Assembly: GCF_027409185.1 (NCBI RefSeq)
Contig: NC_084467.1
Location: 81,476,501-81,540,500 of the forward strand
Length of the DNA: 64,000 nt
Direction of reading: 5' to 3'
Origin: Cynocephalus volans
Taxonomy: Eukaryota > Chordata > Mammalia > Dermoptera > Cynocephalidae
The translations under genes were made by a program, and so were the position numbers. Below the pieces are notes generated by a model that was not told where the DNA came from, searched no databases, and was given only the letters and a program-made list of their open reading frames with translations. Of this stretch, positions 1 to 11,251 are shown piece after piece; position 1 is the stretch's first letter; the number at the start of each line of letters is the position of its first letter.

Positions 1-559
1 TCTACAATGTGAACAATGAAGACTTAGCATTCATAAGCTCTCAATAAGGTTACTCTAACACATCTTGAATGACATATACAAAGTTCAGTTTCATCTACTA
101 TTTGACTTCCCAAAAGGAAAGACTGTCTTAAACATCTCTATATCCTCAGTAATATCAAAGATCATGTTTATCATAAAGCAGATGCTCAATAAATGCCTGT
201 GGAATAAAGGAAGAGTAATTTCTACATGTGATAAATGATAAAAGCAGGAGAATGATTAACTAGTAAATATAACGCATATTCATTTTAATTTGCAAAATCA
301 TGATGACCTCAGACAGTTGGGGGAAAACTCCCTCCCCATTTAGAGCACACAAAAATGTTATGAAATAAAATAACTTGTTGGGCATTCAAAGAGTCACTAA
401 AATGTAGATCCAACCTTATACGTAATCGACATCCTGTTAAAACTGGGCCCACAGCCTCAGATTTACAAATATCCATACTAATTCATGTTCATTCTTGACT
501 AACTGATCTTGAAGTCCCTTTACTTAAAATACTCAGTCAAGACACCGAAGTTGACACAG

Positions 560-840
560 ATGGAAATAAGCTCATAATTCAAAAATATAATGCACACAAG
601 AAAAAAACTCAGTAAATGGCAGCTAAGCACAGAATTAGACCCATAAGCACTTCAACTATTGGAATTACCAAATATAGAATATAAAATAAGTACTTCTAAA
701 ATGCTCACAGCCATAAAAGACAATTTTTTAAATAAGCAAGGAATAGGGTGCTAACAAAGATCACACAAATGTTTAAAGTAGACAAATGAAACTTCTGGAA
801 ATAAAACTTTAGTGAGTGAAATGAAAAAGAAAAAAAACAA
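560..840 (+). mobile_element. Possible old L1/HAL1 fragment
   Basis: An A-rich block with the phrase style of old L1 ORF1/5' regions (CATAAAAGACAATTTTTTAA). No boundaries or TSD seen. Confidence 0.3.
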
Positions 841-1640
841 AGGTTAGAGATAGGGAAGATGGAGGCATAGAAGGTTAAACAGGTTATTAGCCGCCTATGA
901 AGAGAAAAGCAGTGAACTGCAACTTAGAAAGTAGCACAAAAATACAAAGCAATATTTAGGAGATTTATTTTGATAAGTGATTTTTTTTAAATGGCATTTG
1001 ATCTAATTTACCAGCTAAAGTCATTTTTCATATAATCAGATGACAATACATAAAAACATAAAAATTAATCAAGAATCAACACCAAAACTACCACATCATA
1101 TGAACATACTGAAAAACACAACCGTCACCACACCGCCCTATATCCTCACTGGACAGTTTAGGAGTCACAAACCCCTTTGAGAACTTCATGCACATATAAA
1201 CATAATTTTGCCAACAATTTTTTTTGAAGGTTCACAAAATCCACAGATCCAGAAATAGAATTCCTGACTGTCCTGTGGCTATAATAAATGTCTAGTTCAC
1301 TGCCTTCCTCCCCTTTAATTTTAATTTTTACCAGTTATGAGGCCAATGACCAAACAAAAAAGTTAAATATTTTATCTACTGACCTCTCACTGTGAAAAAG
1401 GTCAATTTAGTTCTCTTTCCCCATCGCCTACACTATCCACATTACCCACCATAACATATACACACTTACTTCCATCATCTCTGTATAATTAAAACATACT
1501 TGTTGTTTGATCAGTATTCAATATCTACATTAACATGACTATGTAACTTTAGTCACAGCTGTTCTATGAGGTATACTCAAATTACTTTTACTTTCTTGAA
1601 CCAACTTTTTACTTTCCCTGGAGTTAATAAATGTCTTAAT
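841..1640. other. No feature recognised
   Basis: AT-rich intronic sequence with short A/T runs. No long frame, no recognised repeat. Confidence 0.6.
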
Positions 1641-1645
1641 TGTTT

Positions 1646-1684
1646 AGGATCCCCATACCAGCCAGCCGCCAACCCCCCAAAAAA
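1646..1684 (+). mobile_element. 3' fragment of monomeric tRNA-like SINE
   Basis: Only the box-B end and tail (GGATCCCCATACCAGCCAGC) followed by A. The 5' part is missing. Confidence 0.45.
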
Positions 1685-1794
1685 GTCTTGTTTAGCTTTA
1701 TATGTACTTATTATTAATTCATCCCCAACTGTTCCCCAATTCATCCAGTTTTATAAATCTCAACATATTCAAGCATATCACATGTGCTATCAAT

Positions 1795-2690
1795 TTTATA
1801 TTTTTGGACAAGTCCTTTCTAGAATCTTCTGACCTGCTCCATTCTGGACTGGTTGTTCTCTATACCCGGTGCACAACTGTGAACCCAGGTATTCCCTTCA
1901 CCTCTCTATTGGGTTGGATCATTTGTTTCCTAATCCCCGTCTCCCCTTTTCTCAGTATATTCTCTCAGTACTTCCTCTAGTAACTTCCTGAGAGGGGTTG
2001 CATACGGTAAATTTGAGACACTGCATAGATGAAAATGCCTTTTTTCTATTATCATACTTGAAAATTTGGCTGTATTATAAACTCCTACATTAGAAATAAT
2101 TTTCCCTCAGATTTTTTGAGATATTGCCCTCTATTGTCTTTTAGCTTCCAGTGTTCTTGATGAAGAGTCTGAAACTTCTCTAATTTTATTAAATAACCCA
2201 TTTTCCCTTGACCTCTAGGAACTTCTCTGTCCTCTCTTTGGCTCCTTACTTGTGAAAATTCAATGAGATGCCTTAACACAATTTTTTCCATCTATTGTGC
2301 TTAGCACTCTGATGGGCCCTATTAATTTAGAAACTTGTATCCTTCAGTTCTGGGAAGTTTTCAATTAGGTGTTTGTAAGGACAGGGGAAATATTAATGTA
2401 AGAAGGGCAAGAGTGGAATGACAAGAATGGAAATGATGGAATGAGAAGAAAACATCAGCTAGAATCTTTGTCAGTGTGACCAAAGCTATCCCATAAAATC
2501 TTTGAGCCCTTTACTTTCCTAATTTATTTTTTTGATAAAATCCTCTTCTATATTTTCTCTTTATTAAACTCTTATTACTCCACTCTTCTACCTCCTGGCC
2601 TTCTAATTTTACTGTTTCTCCCAATTTGTCACAACTTACCACAATTCCTCTTCTCACATAACCTTACTTGATACACCTAATTGTTCAATG
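1795..2690 (-). mobile_element. HAL1/L1 ORF1-like fragment
   Basis: Read on the minus strand this resembles the ORF1-type coding region of HAL1 (half-L1): segments around 2290-2345 and 2100-2160 match its conserved blocks (the complement of TTCCAGTGTTCTTGATGAAG and neighbours). Heavily mutated, with no intact frame. Confidence 0.65.
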
Positions 2691-2699
2691 AATTTAATC

Positions 2700-3000
2700 A
2701 ATTATCTTAATTCCTCCACTTATTAATCCCTTCTTATTTTTACACTTTCAAGTGAGGGTAGGATGATTTTAAAAAATGGGGAGAGGTTTAAAGATATAGC
2801 ATTATACAAATTTTGCAATGTAGACATTAATATTGTCATTCTTTCTAGCCACTCAACATCTGAATTCCCAGTAGTGTTTTGGAATTTCCTTATCTTGATA
2901 AGTCTGAAAAAATACTGGAAATTCACTTTCCCAGTCGCCTTTGAAAATAATTCACAAGCACAGGATCAGGACTCCCTACTCTATCTGCCTACCTACCTCT
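2700..3000. other. No feature recognised
   Basis: AT-rich. The 67- and 89-codon frames that overlap on opposite strands look like chance. Confidence 0.55.
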
Positions 3001-3004
3001 CTCT

Positions 3005-3465
3005 TTCTCTCATCCATTACTACCAAACCTAGTGGCTCAATACACCAAACATTCATTATCTCACAGTTTCTGTATGTCAAGAATCAGGGTACAGTTTAGC
3101 TGGGTGATTCTGTTTCTCATAAAGTTGTAGATAAGATCTTGGTCAGTGCTACTGTCATATGAAAGCTTGACTGCGGCTGGAAGATCTGCTTCCAAGATAG
3201 CTCCTTCATTTCACCATGTGGCTCTCTCTAAGACTGCTGAGTATCCTTGCAATGTGGCAACTGACTTCCTCCAGAAGAAGTGAGCAAAACAAAAGATGCA
3301 ATACCTTATATGACCTAGCTTCATAAGTCACACTCTGTCATTTCTACAATATTCTGTTGGTTAGACAAGTCAGCACTATTCACTGTGGGAGGAAACTACA
3401 TAAGAGAATAAATATTAGGAGGTGGGGACCACTGGGAGCTGTCTCGGAGGCTAACTACCTCACAT
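3005..3465 (-). mobile_element. Old MaLR (MLT1-type) LTR, antisense
   Basis: The plus strand reads as the complement of an MLT1-type LTR (start near CTAGTGGCTCAATACACC, then CATTATCTCACAGTTTCTGT). Solo and strongly diverged. No internal genes. Confidence 0.55.
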
Positions 3466-3559
3466 GACATATTATGGCTATATGTTGCAAACACACAGAG
3501 TTGAGGAAAAAAATAAAAATGCAAAAGGATATGTTTAGAGGATATATTATTTATAAATA

Positions 3560-3725
3560 CATATATATTCTTAAGTGTGATAATATATCTGAAAGAAGAG
3601 GAAGACTATGGCTACAAGTATATTTATAATGTTTTATTTCTTAAGGTGGGTGATGGGAATACAGGTATTACATTTTTATTTGTACTTTTTTTGCGTCTGA
3701 AATATTTCATTATAAAATCTTTGCC
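3560..3725 (+). mobile_element. Old L1 3'-end fragment
   Basis: Ends with AAGGTGGGTGATGGGAATAC and TGAAATATTTCATTATAAAA, typical of old L1M 3'UTRs. Confidence 0.4.
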
Positions 3726-3792
3726 TAAAGAAAATTAGTATTTTCAAAATATTATTGCTGAATACATACATTAGTATAGCTTTTTTTAAATC

Positions 3793-3882
3793 TTTTTCTT
3801 TTTGGTGGCTGGCCAGTACAGGGATCCAAACCCGTAAGGGTGTTATAACACACTCTAATCAACTGAGCTAACCAGCCAACCC
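3793..3882 (-). mobile_element. Monomeric tRNA-Ile-like SINE
   Basis: On the minus strand it keeps a tRNA-like box A region (GGTTAGCTCAGTTGATTAGA) and box B (GGGTTTGGATCC), then GCCAGCCACC and an A/T-rich tail. This monomeric class resembles tRNA-Ile over its full length but ends in a tail instead of folding as a mature tRNA. About 26 copies or pieces are in the window. Confidence 0.85.
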
Positions 3883-3884
3883 TG

Positions 3885-4330
3885 TATATGTTTAGAAGGA
3901 TCATTTGCAAGTATCCATGATACATGTGCATAGATTGACTCAGGAATCTGTTCCAATGAAACATTTACTGAAATAAGCAAGGACATGTGTACTAAAATAA
4001 ATCACAGAATTATTTATAATAGGAAAACATTGGTCATAACCACAATATTCATCAATCAGAGAAGGAGCAAATTAGTTATGACACCTTCGTACAACAGAAT
4101 GCAATAAAGTTGTTAAAAAGAACGTGATTACCAGAATAATAAAACCAATTACATATTGGTGAAGAATAGGATACACAGTATTATTCCATTTTTTGATAGG
4201 CTATATATCAAGCTATTAATAACTACCTCGAGAGAGAATTTAACAAACTAAATAAAGGCAAAGGGAGAAAACTTTCCTTTTCCACCTTAGAGATCTCTGT
4301 ATTTAAAATTTTTTAGTATCATATAAGCCT
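3885..4330 (+). mobile_element. Old L1 fragment
   Basis: The order AGAATTATTTATAATAGG, then an ATATTCATCAATCAG-type block and GGTGAAGAATAGGATACAC, matches the ORF2-end to 3'UTR style of old L1s. No open frame remains. Confidence 0.5.
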
Positions 4331-4497
4331 TTTGTAATTTTGTTCTTAAAAGACAGGTAAAAAGACAATAAGGCAGACCACATGCAAAATGCTAATGCAA
4401 CAAAAAGTATAAAAGCAAGAACTCAAATTATTTATGCATTCTAATTATAACAAAGGTATAGGCAAAGAAGAGAATGGAAGAAAATACATCAACATTA

Positions 4498-4552
4498 CCA
4501 CCAAGGTCAAGGGTTCAGCCCCATACCAGCCAGCTGCCCCCCACCCCCAAAG
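4498..4552 (+). mobile_element. 3' half of a monomeric SINE
   Basis: Starts at CCACCAAGGTCAAGGGTTCA (box B) and ends CCAGCCAGCTGCC plus a C/A tail. The box A half is absent. Confidence 0.6.
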
Positions 4553-5329
4553 TTTGGGATCATACAGTCCTCTTCTCTCTTTTCCAACTATCTCCAATGC
4601 AGTTATATAAATCCTGTATAATTAAGAAATGATATGCACACATAAAAAAAAAATAGGTGAGAGATGATCAAGAAGAGATCAAAGAAAAAGAAAAGAACAC
4701 TAGAGAACAGCTTAAAGGAGATAAAAATTTTCTGATGTGATTTTGTTTTTGAAGTAATTCTTATCTGTGGATTTTTTCATCAGAAGTAACCCATATTTAT
4801 GGCCCCCCAAAAAAGAAAATCAAGAAGAAAAATTATCCATAAACTCACTACTCAGATAATCAGAGCTAGACTTTTATTTTCTGAAAATGATAAAGCATGA
4901 ATGAGAAAATAGAGAAAGACCTAAGCTTTGCTCAGAAGTAAAACTGTGAACTAGCCACAAGCACTTAAGGATCCCAGACTCTAAAAGAAAAAAATGTATA
5001 TATGTGGTAAAACACATATAACATAAAATCTGACATTTTAACAATTTTTAAATGTACAATTCACTGGCATTAATTACATTTACAATGTTGTACAACCATC
5101 ACCACCATTTCCAAAACTTTATCATCCCAAACAGAAATTTTGTATCCATTTCCCCTGCCCCCATCCCTGGGAAATCTCTAATCTACTTTCTGACTCTATG
5201 AATTTGCATATTCTAGATATTACATTTAAGTGAAATCATACTATATTTTTCCTTTCCTGCCTGGCTTATTTTACTCAGCACGTTATCAAGGTTCAACCAT
5301 GTTACATGCATCAGAACTTCATTCCTTTT

Positions 5330-5475
5330 GGGCCGAGCCCGTGGCGCACTCGGTAGCGTGCTGCGCTGGCAGCGCGGCGACGCTCCCGCCGCGGGTTCGG
5401 ATCCTATATAGGAATGGCCGGTGCACTCACTGGCTGAGTGCCGGTCACGAAAAAGACAAAAAAAAAAAAAAAAAA
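5330..5475 (+). mobile_element. GC-rich tRNA-derived SINE (class C)
   Basis: Flanked by the perfect 17-bp TSD AGAACTTCATTCCTTTT (5313-5329 and 5476-5492). The head GGGCCGAGCCCGTGGCGCAC leads to a GC-rich arm around GCTGGCAGCGCGGCGACGC, box B GGGTTCGGATCC, then a shortened second unit (GGCCGGTGCACTCACTGGCT) and the tail GTCACGAAAAAGAC plus poly-A. Four copies in the window share this layout; their clean TSDs suggest recent activity. Confidence 0.95.
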
Positions 5476-5515
5476 AGAACTTCATTCCTTTTTATGGCTG
5501 AATAATATTCATATT

Positions 5516-5516
<1 letters not shown>

Positions 5517-5548
<32 letters not shown>
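5517..5548. repeat. (CA)n microsatellite
   Basis: About 16 uninterrupted CA units inside the antisense L1 fragment. Confidence 0.97.
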
Positions 5549-5670
5549 TTTGTTTATCCATTCATCTGTTGATGGACATTTGGGTTGTTTCCATCTTTTG
5601 GCTTTTGTGAATAATACTGCTCTGAACACGGGCATATAAATACCAAACTTTTGGGGGTAGAGGGTGGTGT

Positions 5671-5720
5671 ATCTGGTCTGTATGGGGATCCAAACCCTTG
5701 ACATTGGTGTTACCAAACTA
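5671..5720 (-). mobile_element. Partial monomeric SINE
   Basis: The complement of the box-B half (GGATCCAAACCCTTGACATT GGTGTTACCA). The box A half is lost. Confidence 0.55.
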
Positions 5721-5835
5721 ACTTTTAATAGTTTGCTCTGGCTAGAAAGGCAGCAGAGGGACTGCAAAGTAAAACAGTAACAGAAGCTGACAAAAGCAAT
5801 TACCACAACAGAATTCAACAGACTATAAGACATTA

Positions 5836-5930
5836 CGGCTGGTTTATTAGCTCCGTTTGTTAGAGCATGGTGCTGATAATACCAAGGTCCAGAGTTCAAT
5901 CCCTGTACCAGATAGCCACCAAAACCAAAA
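5836..5930 (+). mobile_element. Monomeric SINE, diverged
   Basis: GGCTGGTTTATTAGCTCCGT, ATAATACCAAGGTCCAGAGT and TTCAATCCCTGTACC keep both promoter boxes; the tail is AACCAAAAAG. Confidence 0.8.
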
Positions 5931-6234
5931 AGACTTTAACTTTATGATTTTATACTTCTGATTATTCCAAATTTTTTTTAACAAATATGTACTGTTTGCA
6001 CAAATGAGAGGAAATTACTTTTGAGTCCTTTGTCACAACAGTATAAATACGTTTTAATCTGAAAAAATATACAATAAGAAAACAAAAGGGGGAGAGGAAC
6101 ACGATGCTAAAGTAAGATAGTAAGAGATCATTATTGAGGTCAGGATTGCAGGTTAGCAGCACTACTGGAAAAGGAGCAGACTTGGAACCAGAAAGCATCT
6201 TGTTTATTCTGTTCTGACCAAAGAGAAGGTACTA

Positions 6235-6310
6235 CTCTGCCCTCCAATAATGCTTAGCATAATACCTGATATATACTAGACACTCAACAATGAAAGGTGG
6301 CTGAAAGAAT
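6235..6310 (+). mobile_element. Possible L2 3'-end fragment
   Basis: AATGCTTAGCATAATACCTG followed by ACACTCAACAATGAAAGG fits the L2 3' terminus. Short and weak. Confidence 0.35.
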
Positions 6311-6808
6311 GAATGCATGGATACTTCTAAAAATCTCTAAGTTCTACCACCTACATCATATTTTTAAAATTATTTATACTCTTAGTCTGAAATTGACTAT
6401 TAAACATCTCAAGTTTCATAGTAAGTTTTATAGGAACCATAAACCTAGGGGGAAATTGGCAGGTAGGGGAATGACAGGAAATTATATTTCAGAGATTATT
6501 TAAACTGCAACTTCGACTACTTAAATAAGATACAAACCACAGAGCTCATCAACTTACAGCACAATATTTTTTTAGTGGGTATTTGTCTAAGCATTTGTAA
6601 TGCCAAATGGGTCCAGAAAGGTCTTTTCTTATCTGCTTCCAAAATAAACAGCAATATGTCAAATTTACAAGTACATTCTAAAATGTTTGCTCAAATTTCA
6701 AAATGGTCTATGTCAACATAAATATAAAAAGCCATTAATTTGTACCTGTATACACTGTTAGTCTCTTCAAGGTGTTAGAAACTCTGAGCCCATTAAAAAC
6801 CTGATATA

Positions 6809-7389
6809 GCCACCACCCTAGGGCACCATTGGGGTCCTGAGGCACAGAGCCAGGGGAAGCCAAACCCAGCTGCAACCAAGCACACTGCTGCCACCACAGG
6901 ACCCCATGATGGTCCTGAGGCAGGAACTGGGGGAAGACAAACCAGGCTGCAATCAGGTACAGAGCACAGAAAAACCCCATTTCCACATGGGTAACCCACC
7001 ATAGCCACCTCAACTGCCACGGCTGCTGCAAAAACAGCTAGTCGCTATAGCAGTAGTCACAACCACCATGCAGATGGCACGCCACTTGGTAACCACCATG
7101 CAGATGGCACTGACACAAGGAGAGTCACCAACAAAGACCAAAAAAGGGGGGAAAAAAAGAAGTCCACACTCCAGAGCAACAGAAGAAGCATCTGCTATAT
7201 GATAATAGTGGGGGACCTGAACACACCTCTCAGCACCGGACAGATTATCTAGGCAACAAATCAACAGAGAAAAAGTTAATCAGAAGAAGAAAACAAATCT
7301 ATGGTTATTAGAGGGGGGAGGGGGAGGGGGAGAGATTGGATAAGGAGCATAAAGAATAAGCATGATTTGTAACAATGAATATGCTAATT
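6809..7389 (+). mobile_element. Internally deleted L1-like composite element with 16-bp TSD
   Basis: Flanked by TTAAAAACCTGATATA at 6793-6808 and 7390-7405. Inside are: (1) two degenerate copies of a GC-rich unit of about 80 bp (from 6809 and 6890; shared core GGTCCTGAGGCA), which looks like an L1 5'UTR monomer; (2) a 29-bp-spaced duplication of ACCACCATGCAGATGGCAC (from 7062 and 7091); (3) a piece resembling L1 ORF2 endonuclease sequence (about 7190-7265, GTGGGGGACCTGAACACAC); (4) a G-rich tract (7311-7334) and a 3'UTR-like end without a long poly-A. It looks like an L1 that lost ORF1 and most of ORF2. Subfamily unknown. Confidence 0.7.
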
Positions 7390-7436
7390 TTAAAAACCTG
7401 ATATACAACTCAATAAACACGTGGAAAATTAAAAAA

Positions 7437-7900
7437 TAATTTATATTCAATCTGTTCCACTGGATTTAAGATTAAGGCAAATATAACATCTATCTTCAAT
7501 CTTTTAAGCATGCTATAAGATTATTGTTTTAACTCTATAAATGGAAATAAACACATCATATAAATAGCAATGCCTTGCAATGTTAAAATTATTATTGATA
7601 CATATGAAATACTGGTTTTAAAACATAGTCTGTAAATATCCACAAAGAAGAATTTCAAACTGTATATTTCACTTATTTAAGATAACAGCTGTCAAAAACA
7701 GATGGAAGAACAATTACAGAGAAAGGGGAAAAACAGGAAATAACAGACACTGCTGACAATTCTCTTTCCTTAGATGTCTACATGACAAGTTTCTCCAAGT
7801 TAATGTGTTTTCTGCAGGCAAGCAGCATATTTCCATCTCTCTCTGATCCTTCCTACCTTTAGAACTAAATTTTAGAAAAGCATAACTTGTACACAATAAT
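7437..7900. other. No feature recognised
   Basis: Unique-looking AT-rich sequence between the L1 composite and a MIR. Confidence 0.55.
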
Positions 7901-7904
7901 ATAC

Positions 7905-8130
7905 TACTGCAGCTGCTACCACCATCATCTACTATGTGCTTTACTATGTGCCAGGCACTGTGACAAGACTTTACATTCATTATCTTATTCAATCCTTACA
8001 ATAACCCTAAGATAGATTTTAATGAAGCTGATGGAGATTAAATAACTTGCCCAAGATCCCTTGGCTGATAAATGATGGCGCCAGGATTACTAAACATTCA
8101 ATCCTAAAACAAATGTGCTGACCACTGTAA
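7905..8130 (+). mobile_element. MIR SINE
   Basis: TACTATGTGCCAGGCACTGT, the CATTATCTTATTCAATCCTT core and AATAACTTGCCCAAG are diagnostic MIR blocks in order. Confidence 0.85.
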
Positions 8131-8177
8131 ATCACTAATAAGGTAAGCTAAAACTAACTGCAGAACATAAAAGTAAA

Positions 8178-8343
8178 GGGCCGGCCCGTGGCTCACTCGG
8201 GAGAGTGCGGTGCTGATAACACCAAGGCCCCGGGTTCGGATCCCATATATGGATGGCCGGTTTGCTCACTGGGTGAGCGTGGTGCTGACCACACCAGGTC
8301 AAGGGTTAAGATCCCCTTACCAGTCATCTTTAAAAAAAAAAAA
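8178..8343 (+). mobile_element. Dimeric tRNA-derived SINE (class B)
   Basis: Perfect TSD AGAACATAAAAGTAAA (8162-8177, 8344-8359). Unit 1 runs from GGGCCGGCCCGTGGCTCACT to GGGTTCGGATCCCATATATG. Unit 2 runs from GATGGCCGGTTTGCTCACTG to AAGGGTTAAGATCCCC, then the TCATCTTT end and poly-A. Ten copies in the window share this two-unit design. Confidence 0.96.
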
Positions 8344-8399
8344 AGAACATAAAAGTAAAAAGACAGCACATCAAAATATGTCATGACCTTGAGAATATT

Positions 8400-9480
8400 A
8401 TTTGAAAGGGTCTGCCTAAAACTAATCTGACACCCATTTAAGAAATTTGATTAACTAAAATGTGATGGAAATTATATTTGAAAATGAAATTGTCAACACA
8501 TCACATTAAAATTCCTAACTTCCTTGAAAACAACCTATGATAGACTGAACTTGATCTTTTTCTCCTAGATCAGTGTAATAATACTAGCATTAAAAAAAAC
8601 CCTCGAGAACATCAATAACAACCTCTTTCATAGTTTTTACATTAAATGCACATCCTATAACAGATCTGGAAAAACATTTGACATTTTCCTTACTCCAAAA
8701 TTAACATTTTGAACAAAACGAAACCTTCTCACTTTATAAACTATAACAATAGTTTCTAAAGAAAAAGAAAGGAAGAAAAGAAGAGAAAAGGAATGAAAAT
8801 TAATAGAGAAAAGCAACCAATGACTACCACATCACAATTGCATGCCTATATCGGAGGTAAATGGAGCTAAGTAGAAGTTCTACTTCTATAGTTCTAAATT
8901 CACTCAAAAACATTTCACTCAAAAACAATTAATAAAATATTTTAACTGGCCATTTCATCTCCTACCCAGTATCAAAAGATGTTTCATGTTAAAACATTCA
9001 GCATATCCATTGCTAGATTACACTTATTTCTTATGAAGAAATAGTGACCCTTTAAACTACCTTGATCAAATAACAATTATCCATGAGCTGTGGATCTCAA
9101 TTAAGTTTTGTTCATGCTAAAAAATGATGATTTAATGCTATGCACTTCAGTAAACATAATGTATAAAAAAATTATACAGACCCAAAACCTCTCTTGGTAC
9201 TAGGCCAACGCTGTCATTCAAGGAATAAGATAAATAATACTTTTAAGCCATACCATGCATCAAACAACAACTTTGAGGTAGACAATATAATTCTTCCTAT
9301 TCACATGTAAGAAAACTGTCTTATACAGGCAGTTTTGGTAATCCACTTAACCTTCTAGTAATTCAACAAAACTGAAATCAACCTTGTTGTTAGACAGATC
9401 TTCTACATATATACCTTCAATTCCATTTGAGCTTTCTGCATTATTTTAGTCTTCCTTTAAAAATACCATAATCACAAAAT
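8400..9480. other. No clear feature
   Basis: AT-rich; a weak MIR-like phrase at about 9235-9320. Nothing else recognised. Confidence 0.5.
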
Positions 9481-9484
9481 CATA

Positions 9485-9665
9485 ACAGCTGCCATTTATA
9501 TTGAGGGCCAAAAGATATGTCAAATACTGTTTCAGGTACTTTATATAAATTATTACCATTCTTCATAACCAATTTTGCACAGTAAATATAAAAACACACA
9601 TTTTTCTAATAAAAAAACAGACCCGAAAAAGTTAAATAACAAGGGCACAAAATGAAACCCTTGAT
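9485..9665 (+). mobile_element. MIR SINE, diverged
   Basis: ATAACAGCTGCCATTTATAT, TGTTTCAGGTACTTTATATA and AAAAAGTTAAATAAC follow MIR order with many changes. Confidence 0.6.
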
Positions 9666-10116
9666 CTTTCTACTACACTATCCCACTTTTTTTTTCTGTC
9701 AATTCTATTAATAATCAAATTCTTTGCAACACAGAATTTAACTAGATTCCCAAGAAAACCTAACGTTTTCCTTCACAGAGGGGGAGTTATTTTAATGTAA
9801 AATATATCATTGTTATGTATTACTAAATTACTAATGTAATTTCCCCACAAATACTTTTGTATTAAAACTGAGAGGAGAGAATGTTGTCTAAAATACAATG
9901 AATTAGAGCACTGGAAAACTAAAATTCAATCATTCAAGCCGCACCTAAAATGCTATAGCTAAGGGGTTCAAATTCATGGGTAAGGATCTAAGCCTATTCC
10001 CTAATCTCAACCTTCCAACGTCACGAACACAGAATTGTTTGTTGGGTTTTTTTTAAAGGCGTATCCCCCCTGAGTTTTTTCCTGGCAGCAGCAAGGATAT
10101 TAAAATATCTGTTTTC

Positions 10117-10300
10117 GGGCCGGCCCATGGCTCACTCGGTAGAGTGCGGTGCTGATAACACCAAGGCCCCGGGTTCGGATCCCATATACGGATGGCCGGT
10201 TCGCTCACTGGCTGAGTGTGGTGCTGACAACACCAAGTCAAGGGTTAAGATCCCCTTACCGGTCATCTTTTAAAAAAAAGAATAATAAAATAAAATAAAA
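10117..10300 (+). mobile_element. Dimeric SINE (class B)
   Basis: TSD TAAAATATCTGTTTTC (10101-10116) and TAAAATACCTGTTTTC (10301-10316), one mismatch. The tail contains a run of AAAAT units. It inserted at the very 5' edge of the monomeric SINE that follows. Confidence 0.94.
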
Positions 10301-10316
10301 TAAAATACCTGTTTTC

Positions 10317-10425
10317 AGGCTGGCCAGTTAGCTCAGTTGGTTAGAGTATTGTGTTATAACACCAAGGTCAAGGTTTCAGCTCCCCTTACCAGCCAGCCTC
10401 CAAAAAAATAAATAAATAAACAAAC
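10317..10425 (+). mobile_element. Monomeric SINE
   Basis: GGCTGGCCAGTTAGCTCAGT, TAACACCAAGGTCAAGG and GCCAGCCTCC with an AAATA/AAACA tail. It abuts the 3' TSD of the dimer before it. Confidence 0.9.
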
Positions 10426-10738
10426 AAATCGGTTTCCCTTTGTCTCAATCTAGTATTAAACAGTAAAAATTCAGAACAAATACTTCTTAAAATATATAAT
10501 ATATTGCACAAATTTTTATTTCAGTATACAGTATATATCAAGTACTATGTCAAGTGTACTGAATAGCATTATCACTCCAAACCCAAAAAGAATGAATTAG
10601 CACTGCTTTGAAAAACCTAAAAAGGCAATAATAAGAATCTTCAATATAATTTTCCAAATGGGTAAAGTGTACATAGATAATGGCAAAGGCCTAAAAATTC
10701 TATTTTAATGCTAGTTATTTTAATTACTTTAGTTACAC

Positions 10739-11251
10739 TACTACCGTAGTCCTCCTCTTATCCATTGTTTCGCTTTCCAAAGTTTCAGTTACCTAAGGTC
10801 AACTGAGGCCTAAAAATATTAAATGGAAAATTCCAGAAATAAACGATCCATAAGTTTTCAATTGCATACCATTCTGAGTAGCATGATGAAATCTCACATC
10901 ATCCTACTCCCTCTTGCCTGGGAAGTGAATCATCCCTTTGTCTAGCACATCCCTACCAGCCCCTTAGTCACTTAGTAGCCACCTCAGTTATCAGATCAAC
11001 TGTTAGGGTATCACAGTGCTCATGTTCAAGTAACCTTTACTTTACTTAATAATACTTTACTAATAATAACTTAATTATTAGCTATTATTGTTAATCTCTA
11101 ACTGCGCCTAATTTACAAATTAAGCTTCATCATAGATACGTATGTATAGGAAAAAAACATTATGTACAGGGTTTGAACTATTGACAGTTTCAGACATTCA
11201 CTGGGGGTCTTGGAATGCATCTCCTGCGGATAAGGGAGGAACTATTGTACT
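10739..11251 (+). mobile_element. MER2/Tigger-type pogo DNA transposon (non-autonomous)
   Basis: Complementary ends (left AGTCCTCCTCTTATCC, right GGATAAGGGAGGAACTA) enclose the family blocks AAATATTAAATGGAAAATTC and GTGAATCATCCCTTTGTC. No transposase frame. Confidence 0.85.

Larger units (their letters stand above)
5025..5625 (-). mobile_element. Old L1 3' region, antisense, split by a SINE
   Basis: The complement of an old L1 3' region (TGTACAATTCACTGGCATTA, then TGATGGACATTTGGGTTGTT). It is interrupted at 5330-5475 by a GC-rich SINE and at about 5517-5548 by a CA microsatellite. Confidence 0.75.

Noticed and set aside
5492..5899. 135-codon minus frame
   Set aside because: It runs through a CA repeat, an L1 3' piece and SINE remains.
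6735..7264. 98-, 75- and 84-codon minus frames
   Set aside because: They lie antisense across the L1-like composite and are by-products of its GC-rich repeats.
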